Assembly: GCA_010365115.1 (NCBI GenBank)
Contig: JAAFGX010000013.1
Span: 1-62,569, forward strand
DNA length: 62,569 nucleotides
Direction: 5' to 3'
Source of the DNA: Paludibacter sp.
GTDB taxonomy: Bacteria; Bacteroidota; Bacteroidia; Bacteroidales; Paludibacteraceae
The translations under genes were made by a program, and so were the position numbers. A model generated the notes under the pieces. The model did no database searches, was not told where the DNA came from, and worked only from the letters and a program-made list of their open reading frames with translations. Of the stretch, positions 28,524 to 38,128 are shown one piece after another (position 1 is the stretch's first letter; each line of letters opens with the position of its first letter).

Positions 28524-28548
28524 CAACTAAAATACTATAAAACTGATA

Positions 28549-29532
28549 TTATTTAATAAAACTAATTGTTGATTCCAAACCATCAACCAGTGTTACTTTT
28601 GCAAAATAAACACCTCGGGTTAAATTATTGACAGGAATAGTTATTTCACCTGATTCAACAGACTGTACATGCATCTGACTTCCTAATGCATTATAGATAA
28701 CAATATCTTTCATGATTTTGGCTCCTTTAATCACAAGCTCATTTTGGCTTAAAAACAATTTAATATTTCCATTGCGTGTTTGATGAATACCCGACTGTAA
28801 TGTTGCCGTAACCGAGACATCATCAATAGACAAAGCATGATCAACTCCACCGGCACATTCTGTTGTACCTGGGTCATTGATGTCCAACCATCTCAAAAAG
28901 ATGTATTCTCCTACAGGAATAAAAACATTAAATGTGTGTGTAATTCCAACCACTTTATTTTCAGCGAGATTTCCGTCTATTTTATTGGTTGTGGCTACAC
29001 CCGCCACAAAAATCGGAGAAGAAAACTGTAATTCGGGAACTACCGTAAATTCTGTATCTTTAATACCAGCATTTAATTTATACGCTAAACTGACTACCTG
29101 TGGACATGGATTTGCATAGGTCCACTGTTCACCTGAATATGTGATTTGAAGTGAAGTAATGGGAACCGAGGTGCTGTTTTTTATTTTTACACCATAAGCC
29201 ACATCCCCGGTAGCATTTGCTATTCTTGACCCTATAGCGCGGTCAGCGTCAGTACCAAAAGAAACAAATCCGGTAGCGGCTGTTGTAGTGACACTTCCTG
29301 TAGAATAGACTGTAATATCCTGTGGGGACGGATCCTGCATCAGTTTAGCAGCATACCAACCAAGCAAAGGGCTTGTTCCATTGGTCCAGGCAATATTAGT
29401 TAATGCCTCCGTTGATTCCAATATGTTAAAATCTTGCCTATAAGTTAAACCTCCATCGGTAAACTCAACATAATTCTGAGCACTTAGCCCTACTACTATA
29501 AGTAAAGCCAACATTGTTGTAATTTTTTTCAT
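28549..29532 (-). CDS. Secreted T9SS protein, tandem paralogue 1
   Basis: 327 residues with signal peptide 1-18 (MKKITTMLALLIVVGLSAQ), a ~230-residue beta-rich domain and a T9SS type A tail (IVIYNALGSQM, LTRGVYFAKV, STISFIK). The domain has conserved patches: YVEFTDGGLTYRQDFN, ATGFVSFGTDADRAIGSR, YSGEQWTY, and HALSIDDVSVTA near its end. It looks like a lectin-like or carbohydrate-binding jelly roll; no catalytic motif is visible. The next gene upstream (29580-30551) is a close tandem copy with near-identical upstream DNA and signal peptide. Confidence 0.78.
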   Translation of the reverse strand: MKKITTMLALLIVVGLSAQNYVEFTDGGLTYRQDFNILESTEALTNIAWTNGTSPLLGWYAAKLMQDPSPQDITVYSTGSVTTTAATGFVSFGTDADRAIGSRIANATGDVAYGVKIKNSTSVPITSLQITYSGEQWTYANPCPQVVSLAYKLNAGIKDTEFTVVPELQFSSPIFVAGVATTNKIDGNLAENKVVGITHTFNVFIPVGEYIFLRWLDINDPGTTECAGGVDHALSIDDVSVTATLQSGIHQTRNGNIKLFLSQNELVIKGAKIMKDIVIYNALGSQMHVQSVESGEITIPVNNLTRGVYFAKVTLVDGLESTISFIK

Positions 29533-29579
29533 TTTAATTAATTTTAAATGTGAATAATTGTTTCATTAATACCACTTTT

Positions 29580-30551
29580 TTATTTTATAAAACGTTTTAC
29601 TATTTTATTTCCGTCTTTCATATTTACTTGTGCAATGTAAATTCCGTCGGATAAATGTCCGACAGCAATATCGGTCATCGTAGAGTTTACCTGCTGACTG
29701 AACATTACTCCTCCAAGAGTATTGTAAACAACAATGTTTTCTATTTCTTTTCCGTTTGATATGCTTAAATTGTCCTGAATACAAGAAATCAGCAATTGAG
29801 TAGCAATAAAATTTTGTTGAGCACCTGTTCCAACAAACGACGCCGTGATGCTTATATCATCGATAGCTAACTGATGGTCTACACCACTGCTTACACAGTA
29901 CCCAGTAGTAGCAGGATCATTTTTATCATACCATCTTAGCCAGATATATTCTCCAACAGGAATATTGACATTAAGTGCATAAGTAATACCGGCAACACGA
30001 TTTTCAGCTTGATTTCCGTCAATCGCTGTTGAGGTATTAATTCCGGCAACATATCTTGGAGATGAAAACTGCAATTCAGGAACAACTGTAAAACCAGCAT
30101 CCTCAATTCCTGTTGCATTTAATTTATAGGAAACGTCAACCACCTGAGGGCAGGGACTGGCATAAGTCCATTGTTCTCCAGTATACACAATCTGTAATGA
30201 TTTCAGCGCATAAGCGGTATTGTTCTTTATTTTCACTCCATAAGTTATGTCTCCGATGGAGTTAGCGATTCTTGATCCGAGAGCCCGATCTGTATCAGTT
30301 CCGAATGAAACTAAACCCGCTGATGAATAAGTATAAACTGTAACTTCAGCAGGTGTTGTATCAAGGGTTTTATATGCATACCAACCTAGAAGAGGAGTTG
30401 TTCCATTGGTCCACGTTTTATTTCCCGTGGTCGATTCTAGTGTATTAAAATCCTGACTGTAAGTTAAGCTCCCATCAGTAAACTCAACATAATCCTGAGC
30501 ACTTAGCCCTACTACCATAAGTAAAGCCAACATTGTTGTAATTTTTTTCAT
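29580..30551 (-). CDS. Secreted T9SS protein, tandem paralogue 2
   Basis: 323 residues; signal peptide almost identical to its neighbour's (MKKITTMLALLMVVGLSAQ). It has the same beta-rich domain (YVEFTDGSLTYSQDFN, GLVSFGTDTDRALGSR, YTGEQWTY, HQLAIDDISITA) and a T9SS tail ending IVKRFIK. The C-terminal linker and sorting domain have diverged more than the body. The pair follows the propeller gene and precedes the esterase block, so both are probably surface glycan-binding accessories. Function is inferred only from context and fold impression. Confidence 0.78.
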   Translation of the reverse strand: MKKITTMLALLMVVGLSAQDYVEFTDGSLTYSQDFNTLESTTGNKTWTNGTTPLLGWYAYKTLDTTPAEVTVYTYSSAGLVSFGTDTDRALGSRIANSIGDITYGVKIKNNTAYALKSLQIVYTGEQWTYASPCPQVVDVSYKLNATGIEDAGFTVVPELQFSSPRYVAGINTSTAIDGNQAENRVAGITYALNVNIPVGEYIWLRWYDKNDPATTGYCVSSGVDHQLAIDDISITASFVGTGAQQNFIATQLLISCIQDNLSISNGKEIENIVVYNTLGGVMFSQQVNSTMTDIAVGHLSDGIYIAQVNMKDGNKIVKRFIK

Positions 30552-30586
30552 TTTTAATTAATTTTAAATGTTAGTATTAAAGTAAA

Positions 30587-32524
30587 TTATTTAGATGTGT
30601 ATATTCTTTTTCTGAAATCAGTAAAGCGATGAAATGTAAGATAATTAGCATCGTGTTGTCTGGGACTTAAACCTCTTGGAGAATCCGAAGCTGTACGTGC
30701 AACAGCTATAATATCGTCGCCATCAATCCTCCAGTCAACATATTGATAGGCATGAAAATGAGCATCGGGATGGGAAATTAGGATATCTTTCACGTCCCAG
30801 TGATATAAATCCGGAGAATAAGATAATACCAACCGGTTTCTTATCAGACCGCCATGTTCCATACCATAATCTTCCTTAAAAATCATATTGGATAAAGTCC
30901 AGTATTTATGAGAAACTGAATCGAAATAGACCGTAAATTTCTTTTCTCCCCCTGGAAAAGGTACAATATCTGTTCTCGGGTCAAAGGAAGCTTTTTTACC
31001 ATCCTTGCTGTAATGAATAATGGCAGCATTTTCATTATATTTGTATGTTTCCACCCTCAACATGTTAACAATCTCGCCATCAGGAGAAACAACTACGTTT
31101 CCTTCGTACCATCCATTGAAGGCAACAGAATCTCCCAACCACACTCTTTCATAAGGCAATGCTTCTGAGAAAGTCCAGTTAGCTGCCTCAAGCAAATCTG
31201 ATGCGATAGGCGCAGACATCACCAAAGCTCTGAAAAATCTTTTTCCTAAGGGAATATTATCTTCCATGGCTCTCCAAACTCGTCCATTGTGAAAAACAGT
31301 TGCAGTGGAGGCTGAGTGATAACTTTTGGCTTCCGACAACAAGCCGTTTCTGGAATCTGTCGGAGATGTCCATGTCTGTCCACCATCATCCGACCGGAGA
31401 ATGACAATTTGGTTAAACCCACCTTTAGTTCCCATTAAATAAACAGATTTATTCAACACAAAGAAATTAAAGAATCCTACGGCTGACAATTCCGTTACAT
31501 AAGACCAGGTAATGCCCTTATCTTTTGATTTCAGTATCCTAACTACACTGTTTTCACCATCAAACCTCGATTTACATGCGGCTAAATACTCCCCACCCGG
31601 AAGTATGACTACGGTTGGATCGGTGATGTAATGTTTATCCTGATTCGTAGAAATACATATGGGTGTACCCAATAGAGCCGGAGGTTGATATATCCGGATA
31701 TCTTCACCTATCAGTATAGACGAAGCATTGCCGATTTGGGGCAACTCAATCCACTTACCCGGAGTATTGTAAGCATAACGGTAAAGTTGCATTGAGCCGG
31801 TTTCAGTAGCCAAAAAATCTTGTTTTTGCCATTTACTGTCGTTTATCGTACCGGTAGTTGCCATATAAAACTCACAGGCTTTATAGCAACGTACCGAATC
31901 GGCAACCGGCATATTTGGTAATGGTTTTGCAAAACAAAACTGTTGTAAATAATCAGGGAGTAAATCAGTAACTATGGTTTTCTTATCTTTCAGGAAAAGA
32001 TTTTTTCCTTGTTTCAAAGTATCTATATCAATCATTCCACCCATAACTTCCAACAGCGCTTTATCACTATTCAACAAAATTACCGGTGCTAACAGAGTAA
32101 ATGGCATCCCTTGTGGATTGAATTTCCATACTTTACCAGCACGCATTTTTTTCTTATAAACACGCATCTCCACAGCCGGTTTTTCGAGGAAATAACAATT
32201 CATCTCAGTTAGCGTCATTCCTTTATATCCCTTTTCCGAAAACGGAAGTAACAGGGTTATCTGAGCATCTTCTGCAACAGAGAACTCGAGTTGAGCTACT
32301 TTTCCAGTAACAATCAGATAGTCCTTTCCAAAAAGCACCTGAGGAATTTCGCTTATTCTGGCATTCTCATGCTGAAAAATACGTGAACCATTCTGAAAAA
32401 TACAAACTTCAACACCTTCTCCCCTTACAAAAACCAGTTGACTATCATCGTTTTTGTATGATTGGAATGAATATATCACAAACAAGGATATAAACATACT
32501 GAGATATTGAATGATTCTTTTCAT
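30587..32524 (-). CDS. Exported sialidase-like beta-propeller
   Basis: 645 residues with a hydrophobic N-terminal signal (MKRIIQYLSMFISLFVIYSF) and no T9SS tail. Residues about 30-150 look like a divergent form of the shared module (FVRGEGVEVCIFQNGSRIF, RVYKKKMRAGKVW). The propeller carries Asp boxes SKDKGITW and SDDGGQTW and ends RQHDANYLTFHRFTDFRKR, like its paralogue at 24492-26711. The FRIP-equivalent reads YITDPTVVILPGGEYLAA, again without the arginine. Without a T9SS signal it is probably periplasmic, so the two propellers may work on opposite sides of the outer membrane. Confidence 0.82.
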   Translation of the reverse strand: MKRIIQYLSMFISLFVIYSFQSYKNDDSQLVFVRGEGVEVCIFQNGSRIFQHENARISEIPQVLFGKDYLIVTGKVAQLEFSVAEDAQITLLLPFSEKGYKGMTLTEMNCYFLEKPAVEMRVYKKKMRAGKVWKFNPQGMPFTLLAPVILLNSDKALLEVMGGMIDIDTLKQGKNLFLKDKKTIVTDLLPDYLQQFCFAKPLPNMPVADSVRCYKACEFYMATTGTINDSKWQKQDFLATETGSMQLYRYAYNTPGKWIELPQIGNASSILIGEDIRIYQPPALLGTPICISTNQDKHYITDPTVVILPGGEYLAACKSRFDGENSVVRILKSKDKGITWSYVTELSAVGFFNFFVLNKSVYLMGTKGGFNQIVILRSDDGGQTWTSPTDSRNGLLSEAKSYHSASTATVFHNGRVWRAMEDNIPLGKRFFRALVMSAPIASDLLEAANWTFSEALPYERVWLGDSVAFNGWYEGNVVVSPDGEIVNMLRVETYKYNENAAIIHYSKDGKKASFDPRTDIVPFPGGEKKFTVYFDSVSHKYWTLSNMIFKEDYGMEHGGLIRNRLVLSYSPDLYHWDVKDILISHPDAHFHAYQYVDWRIDGDDIIAVARTASDSPRGLSPRQHDANYLTFHRFTDFRKRIYTSK

Positions 32525-32563
32525 ATTATTCTAGGTTTTATGTAAATCAAAATTCCGTAAAAT

Positions 32564-33505
32564 TTACCACAATTCTAAAGTGAGACCATCATTTCTGAAT
32601 GTCAGTGTATCTTTCATTATGTATTTCATGTTATCAACATCTGTATATTGATAATTAAGATAGAACGATTTCTTGGCTACATCGTATACTGAATTACCTA
32701 AGTCCTGAACATTCGGAATTAACGAAGAAGGATTTCCGATAATCTGGACTTTATTATCCGTTAATATCTTTAAGTTCAGCGCATAGTTCTTAGAACTTGA
32801 AGAATAGAATTCTCCGACTCCTGAGCTCTGTATACTGTCGGCTTTAAGAGTTTTAAAATTCCACACTACGTTCTGTACGTACTCATCTTCCTGTTTTTCT
32901 GTCACGTAACGTTGTGTATTGATCAAAATATTACTCGCATCATACTTAGAACGTTGTCCTCTGTGATAATAAATGCCATGATGCTGACTGATATACTTTA
33001 CGACCACAATGGTGTAATCTTTTCTGGCAATCCCCTTACCGGCATTCCCGGTCAAAATAGAATCAAGCGATGTATCTGTGATCCTTATCGGTAAAGCATA
33101 AGTTTTACCCGTGGTCAATGGATCGGCAAGAAATTTTTCCCGGTTAAGAGTCACCTTTATTTTTCCAACAAAGTCACTTTTTATAATAACAAATTGCTCA
33201 TTATTGCTCAGGGTATAATAATCAGCTGGCAATAAGGTGAAATTATTACTACCTACCACGCTAGCATCTGCAAGCAGTTCCGGCGCAATTACAAAATCGG
33301 CAGTTTTATTGGAAGTGTTTTCCCTTACCCCACCCATGGCAACACCGATATCGAACTGAAGATTATTCGAAAAAACTGTTCTGACAGGATTTTGATATGC
33401 GAAATATACAGTTGTATAATCAAAGTCGTCGATGTAACTTTCATACTTTTCACAGGATGATACCATCAGTACCATTAAGAACGCAATAAAAAATTTAGTT
33501 TTCAT
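32564..33505 (-). CDS. DUF1735/DUF4361-type surface lipoprotein
   Basis: The start at 33505 (MKTKFFIAFLMVLMVSSCEK) opens a lipoprotein signal peptide with the lipobox cysteine at residue 18. An upstream in-frame ATG would overlap the susD end and is rejected. About 313 residues. The N-terminal half fits DUF1735 (TTVYFAYQNPVRTVF, then GVRENTSNKTADFVI); the C-terminal half resembles DUF4361 (HHGIYYHRGQRSKYD). Such proteins follow susD and act as auxiliary glycan-binding lipoproteins in SusE/F position. It is 31 bases downstream of the second susD. Confidence 0.85.
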   Translation of the reverse strand: MKTKFFIAFLMVLMVSSCEKYESYIDDFDYTTVYFAYQNPVRTVFSNNLQFDIGVAMGGVRENTSNKTADFVIAPELLADASVVGSNNFTLLPADYYTLSNNEQFVIIKSDFVGKIKVTLNREKFLADPLTTGKTYALPIRITDTSLDSILTGNAGKGIARKDYTIVVVKYISQHHGIYYHRGQRSKYDASNILINTQRYVTEKQEDEYVQNVVWNFKTLKADSIQSSGVGEFYSSSSKNYALNLKILTDNKVQIIGNPSSLIPNVQDLGNSVYDVAKKSFYLNYQYTDVDNMKYIMKDTLTFRNDGLTLELW

Positions 33506-33536
33506 ATCTTTAAAATTAATAATTTGACGACTTATA

Positions 33537-35255
33537 TCACCAACCCGCATTTTGAACAATAGCTCCTCCTGATGTATAGATTGCTTGTTCAGGCAAAGGA
33601 CCATAATACATATAGCTGAAAAACTTTCTGGCTTCTACTTTTTGTACCGACCGATAAGTGTATACATTATTATCATCTTTTGTAATCAATACTCCACTGA
33701 CATCCTGATTAAGTTCACTCAGCGGCAACAACCATCTTCTGACATCAAAGAAACGATGATTTTCAAAGCTTAACTCGATTCTTCGTTCGTTATGAATCAA
33801 TGTCCTGAAGTCTTCCTTTCCTGCTGTAGCCTTTTGATTCAGATAAGGATCCGCAGTTGCAATTCCTGCCCTTTTTCTGAGTTCAGCAAGGATAGTTTTA
33901 GCTGCCTTCCCCAATGATAAAGGATCAGCTTCAGGGTCCCATGCCTCATTTGCTGCCTCTGCATAATTCAACCAGAGTTCTGCACTTCTGAAAAAGGCAT
34001 AGTAATGTTTTGTTGTCGTGGCAGTAAGTCCCGGAGTGATAATTACACCCGGTACAATAAACTTTCTGAGATAATACCCGGTACGTGTTGCTCTGGTTTG
34101 TCCTGAGGATTCAGAGTCTTTTCCGCCAACAAAAATTTCAGCTTTATCACTTCCAAAATTAGCATCATTATAAACTATAGTCAAACCAAAACGATTGTCT
34201 CGGTTAGCATAAGGATTAGTCGGATTGTAAGTGGGCGATGTACTGACAGGATATCCGTCTTTCATAGGAAACGCATCAACAAGTTGTTGTGATGGATTTG
34301 TCCTCCCGTTTCCCCATAACGATGGCATGAAATCATCTTTTTCCGGAGCATTGCTATCAGGTTGATACGATCGCCAGATTATTTCAGCGTGATTCGGATT
34401 TGAATATAAATCACCACTGGCACTTACCGTCGGCAAGGCTCCTTTTGACTGAATAGCTACCATTGCTGCGATAGCTGCATTTTCCCATAATATTTGTTTT
34501 TCAACGGTCGATTTTGCAGTGGTATATGCCGGACTTGCAGCATAAAGAAGCAAACGGGACTTCAATGCCAAAGCGGGAAGGCGATAGATTCTACCTGTCT
34601 GTGTAGCTCCAAGTACTACATCCGAACCGATGTACTGAACTACCGGCAAATAAACCAGGGCTGTATCAAGATCATCTTTTATAATTGATACGCATGCATC
34701 GAAAGTGCTTCTTTCTACCGTTTTAAGTTCCTCGTCCGACAATGCTTCGAGCACAATCGGGAATCCCAGCAAATTTCCGTTATTATCGAATCCTGAAAAT
34801 CTACTCAGTAATTCAAACTGATACCATGCTCTCAGGAAATATGCTTCACCTTTTACCCGTTTGTGAATTAACACATTTTTTGTAGTATCATTTGAAAATG
34901 ATATTTCCGGTGAGTTTTCAATAAACAGGTTTAAATTCCTGATTTGATTATAACATAAAGTCCAGCTGTTAATAGGATTATTTTGAGCAGTCCATCCACC
35001 GGTTGCCATACTGATGATCCCTGACGAGAAATTATTGGTGACAGCATTATCTGTTGCACAATCCAGAAATGTACCTAACTCATCAGTATAAAATGCCGAC
35101 AACTGGCTATAAGCATCATTCAAAACACCCATGGCAAAATCACGATCCTTCCATACAGCATCCTGATCAATTGCCGTATCCAATTTAGGTTCAAGATCGG
35201 TACAACCAACAATGAAGAACAGGACGGATAATAAATAAATATGTTTGATTTTCAT
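33537..35255 (-). CDS. SusD-like glycan-binding lipoprotein (pair 2)
   Basis: 572 residues with a lipoprotein signal (LLSVLFFIVGCTDLEP). It has the RagB/SusD hallmarks: an N-terminal TPR-like helical part (VKGEAYFLRAWYQFELLSRF), ALKSRLLLYAASPAY, the late LWLNYAEAANEA, and HNERRIELSFENHRFFDVRRW near the C-terminus. It caps the SusC barrel encoded 14 bases upstream and binds the oligosaccharide before import. The C-terminus ends with IVQNAGW. Confidence 0.93.
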   Translation of the reverse strand: MKIKHIYLLSVLFFIVGCTDLEPKLDTAIDQDAVWKDRDFAMGVLNDAYSQLSAFYTDELGTFLDCATDNAVTNNFSSGIISMATGGWTAQNNPINSWTLCYNQIRNLNLFIENSPEISFSNDTTKNVLIHKRVKGEAYFLRAWYQFELLSRFSGFDNNGNLLGFPIVLEALSDEELKTVERSTFDACVSIIKDDLDTALVYLPVVQYIGSDVVLGATQTGRIYRLPALALKSRLLLYAASPAYTTAKSTVEKQILWENAAIAAMVAIQSKGALPTVSASGDLYSNPNHAEIIWRSYQPDSNAPEKDDFMPSLWGNGRTNPSQQLVDAFPMKDGYPVSTSPTYNPTNPYANRDNRFGLTIVYNDANFGSDKAEIFVGGKDSESSGQTRATRTGYYLRKFIVPGVIITPGLTATTTKHYYAFFRSAELWLNYAEAANEAWDPEADPLSLGKAAKTILAELRKRAGIATADPYLNQKATAGKEDFRTLIHNERRIELSFENHRFFDVRRWLLPLSELNQDVSGVLITKDDNNVYTYRSVQKVEARKFFSYMYYGPLPEQAIYTSGGAIVQNAGW

Positions 35256-35269
35256 ATGTATATTTTTTT

Positions 35270-38092
35270 TTAGAATGTCAAATTTAAACCGGCTGTAAAT
35301 GATCTCATGAAGGGATAGGAAACAATTCCTGCATTAATACATTCAGGATCAACTCCCTCAACTCCGGTTAAGGTCAACAGATTATTCCCTTTCACAAACA
35401 GTCTCAAACTGTTGAGACTAACTTTACGTACAACTGATGCCGGCAAATTATAGCTTATTTCAACATCTTTGATTTTAAAGAAACTCCCATCTGTCAACCA
35501 AAAATCTGATAAACGATAATTGTTAGAGGAATTTGTAGTGGTCAATCTGGGATAAGTTCCAACTCCTGTTTCAGGATTAAAACTATTACTGACATTTACA
35601 GAATAAGCTATTTCAGGCATTGGTCTGTAATATTTATTATTCAGATAGATATCATACAAAGTAGCACCATATCCAGAAAGAGCCAGTCCAAAATCTTTAT
35701 AATCAACCCGAAGATTTACACCATATTGAATTCTGGGGAACGAATTTCCAATTTCTTTCACATCATTCTGATCAACCTTTCCATCTCCGGTAAGTTCTTT
35801 ATATCCCAAATCTCCTACCTCTACCTCACCAAAACTCTGGAAAGAATTTCCATTGAGTTCTTCAGTATTTTTAATTATGCCGGTAGAGATTAATCCGATA
35901 TATGTATCCACAGGTTGGCCGTCATAGTTTCTGCTTCCGGGAGTATTAGCCCATGAATCCGATTGAATATACTTTGAAAGTGCGTAATTTGCATTAATAT
36001 TGATATTTATTTTCCATTCACCTATGCTTTTGAGATAAGCTAGTGATGCATCTACTCCATTGTTATTAATTGACACAAAATTAATTTGCTGATTTAGCAT
36101 CCCTGATATGCCACTATTTAAACTATTTGCATAAACAGGGACGTTGGTTCTCAACATATTATAATAATCCAGATTAAAGGTGAAATTTTTGAAGAACACC
36201 GCTTCCAAACCGACATTCAGTTCTGTTGAACGTTCCCAATCGATTGATGGATTAGCAAAACTATTGATAGTTGTGGTATTTGCCACTGTTTTGGCATCCG
36301 TCCCAAAGTAGGTGTAATAATCTGAAGAATTGATATAGTTCCAACGGGAACTGTAAGCAAAATAATTCAGGGCATCATCATTACCTGAGACTCCGTAACT
36401 AGCCTTTAATTTCAGATAGTTCAGTTTTTCCATTTTCATCATAAAATCTTCGTTGGAAATGATCCAACTTAACCCCGCAGCGGGAAAGAAGCCGTACCGA
36501 TTATTTTTAGATAATTTAGAACTGCCGATTAAGCCCAGATTTACATCAGCCACCCATTTATCCTGATAGGAATAATTAAGAAGTAGGGTATTTGACTGGG
36601 TTTTGTTTACATAATTTACAAACATATTTTCAGTCTGATCACCTAAGACTACGAGTCCGGCACGAATGCCATGATCATCAAATCTGTTTTCATAATCTAA
36701 CTGTCCGAGAAGCGAATATCTTCTGTATCCATCAGAGCCAAGAGTCGACATGTTGGAATTTTTATTTCCCACTGTAACTAAAGTCTTTCCGGTCAAACTA
36801 TCATTGCTCCAAACCGGCATGTAAGAATAAAAGTTGTCGTTTTTACCAACCGATACATAATTGTAAGTATCAAACGACAAAACCGTTTTTGCCTGTAACC
36901 CTTTCAACAAAGAAGAGAGGTCAAATTTAAAACCTAAATTTGTCTGACCAACACGTTGTGTGTTTTTACGAAGTCCTCCCAGAAGCATTTCAGCATAGGT
37001 ATTCTGGTAGGTACTTGAGTTACCGTATCTGCCTGAACCATACATTACCGAATCAGGATCAACATGATTCTCAAGCAGCACAGCATATTCATTGGGACGT
37101 TGCGAGAATAACCTTGTGAATAAATCTGAAGGTTGCAGGTAGTTGGTTATATTATTATCCAAAAAGCCGTAGACATCCAGAAAGGCTTTTACCGACTCAC
37201 TGATTTTAAAATCGAGGTTGGATCTGACACTGAACTGATCCATAGTGTTTGGATTTCCAACAGCCTCTAATCCACCGTTATGTAAATAATTTGCACTCAG
37301 AAAATACTGAAGACCATCGCTTCCGCCAGAGAATAATGCTGACGCTTTCGTGAAGTTTTTTGTGTCTTTCAGCAATAAATCATAATAGTTGTTTGAAGGA
37401 TACATGATATTATTACTATTATTCTCATAGGCCAGTATATCAGCTGCGGAATATAGATCAGTCTGACCACTATTTCTTCTTGCCTGATTATAGTAACTTG
37501 CGTATTCAGCAGACCCTAACATTTCGGGCAACATCGATGGCATTGAAACCCCAGATTCAATATTTATCTGTCGTTTATTCTGCATCTGCTTCCCCCGTTT
37601 TGTTTTCACCATGATTACGCCATTGGCTGCTTTTCCTTTATAGAATGATTTGGTTACGGCATCTTTCAGCACAGTGATCGATTCAATATCTTCCACCTGA
37701 AGGTAACTCAATGGTCGCTCCATACCATCAACGATAATAAGCGGAGTAGCATCTTCAAAATTTTGAGTATTCAGTCCACGGATACTGATATTGTATGAAC
37801 CTTCACGGTGAGCTCCGGGTATTTCGGAAATATAAAGTCCAGCGGCCTTCCCTTTTAGGGTACTGATAAAATTGACATCTGATTTTCCTTGTAAATCCTC
37901 TTCGGAAATGACTGTAGCTGCACCCGAAAGATACAACTGATCAACCTCACGAAAAGGCAGTTTAATTTTCGTGTTTCCATCGGCATATTTTCCCTGCTCA
38001 ATTACAGCTTGTGACACTACTTTATTGTCTTGTGCCATAACAATGTTCGTCGACATTAAAAGTATCAAAAACAATTTATACAATTTTTTCAT
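35270..38092 (-). CDS. SusC-like TonB-dependent transporter (pair 2), no N-terminal CarboxypepD domain
   Basis: Outer-membrane importer of 940 residues, signal peptide 1-20. The plug domain is visible (ISTLKGKAAGLYISE, YNISIRGLNTQNFEDATPLI, VDGMERPLSYLQVEDIESI, VLKDAVTKSFYKGKAANGVI), followed by a 22-strand-type barrel ending with aromatic FMRSFTAGLNLTF. Unlike pair 1 it lacks the CarboxypepD_reg-like domain at the N-terminus, which is replaced by about 35 residues. It is 36 bases downstream of the first susD gene and pairs with the SusD at 33537-35255. Confidence 0.93.
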   Translation of the reverse strand: MKKLYKLFLILLMSTNIVMAQDNKVVSQAVIEQGKYADGNTKIKLPFREVDQLYLSGAATVISEEDLQGKSDVNFISTLKGKAAGLYISEIPGAHREGSYNISIRGLNTQNFEDATPLIIVDGMERPLSYLQVEDIESITVLKDAVTKSFYKGKAANGVIMVKTKRGKQMQNKRQINIESGVSMPSMLPEMLGSAEYASYYNQARRNSGQTDLYSAADILAYENNSNNIMYPSNNYYDLLLKDTKNFTKASALFSGGSDGLQYFLSANYLHNGGLEAVGNPNTMDQFSVRSNLDFKISESVKAFLDVYGFLDNNITNYLQPSDLFTRLFSQRPNEYAVLLENHVDPDSVMYGSGRYGNSSTYQNTYAEMLLGGLRKNTQRVGQTNLGFKFDLSSLLKGLQAKTVLSFDTYNYVSVGKNDNFYSYMPVWSNDSLTGKTLVTVGNKNSNMSTLGSDGYRRYSLLGQLDYENRFDDHGIRAGLVVLGDQTENMFVNYVNKTQSNTLLLNYSYQDKWVADVNLGLIGSSKLSKNNRYGFFPAAGLSWIISNEDFMMKMEKLNYLKLKASYGVSGNDDALNYFAYSSRWNYINSSDYYTYFGTDAKTVANTTTINSFANPSIDWERSTELNVGLEAVFFKNFTFNLDYYNMLRTNVPVYANSLNSGISGMLNQQINFVSINNNGVDASLAYLKSIGEWKINININANYALSKYIQSDSWANTPGSRNYDGQPVDTYIGLISTGIIKNTEELNGNSFQSFGEVEVGDLGYKELTGDGKVDQNDVKEIGNSFPRIQYGVNLRVDYKDFGLALSGYGATLYDIYLNNKYYRPMPEIAYSVNVSNSFNPETGVGTYPRLTTTNSSNNYRLSDFWLTDGSFFKIKDVEISYNLPASVVRKVSLNSLRLFVKGNNLLTLTGVEGVDPECINAGIVSYPFMRSFTAGLNLTF

Positions 38093-38128
38093 GTTTAATT
38101 TCTTAGTAGATTAATAATTAACTGAACC

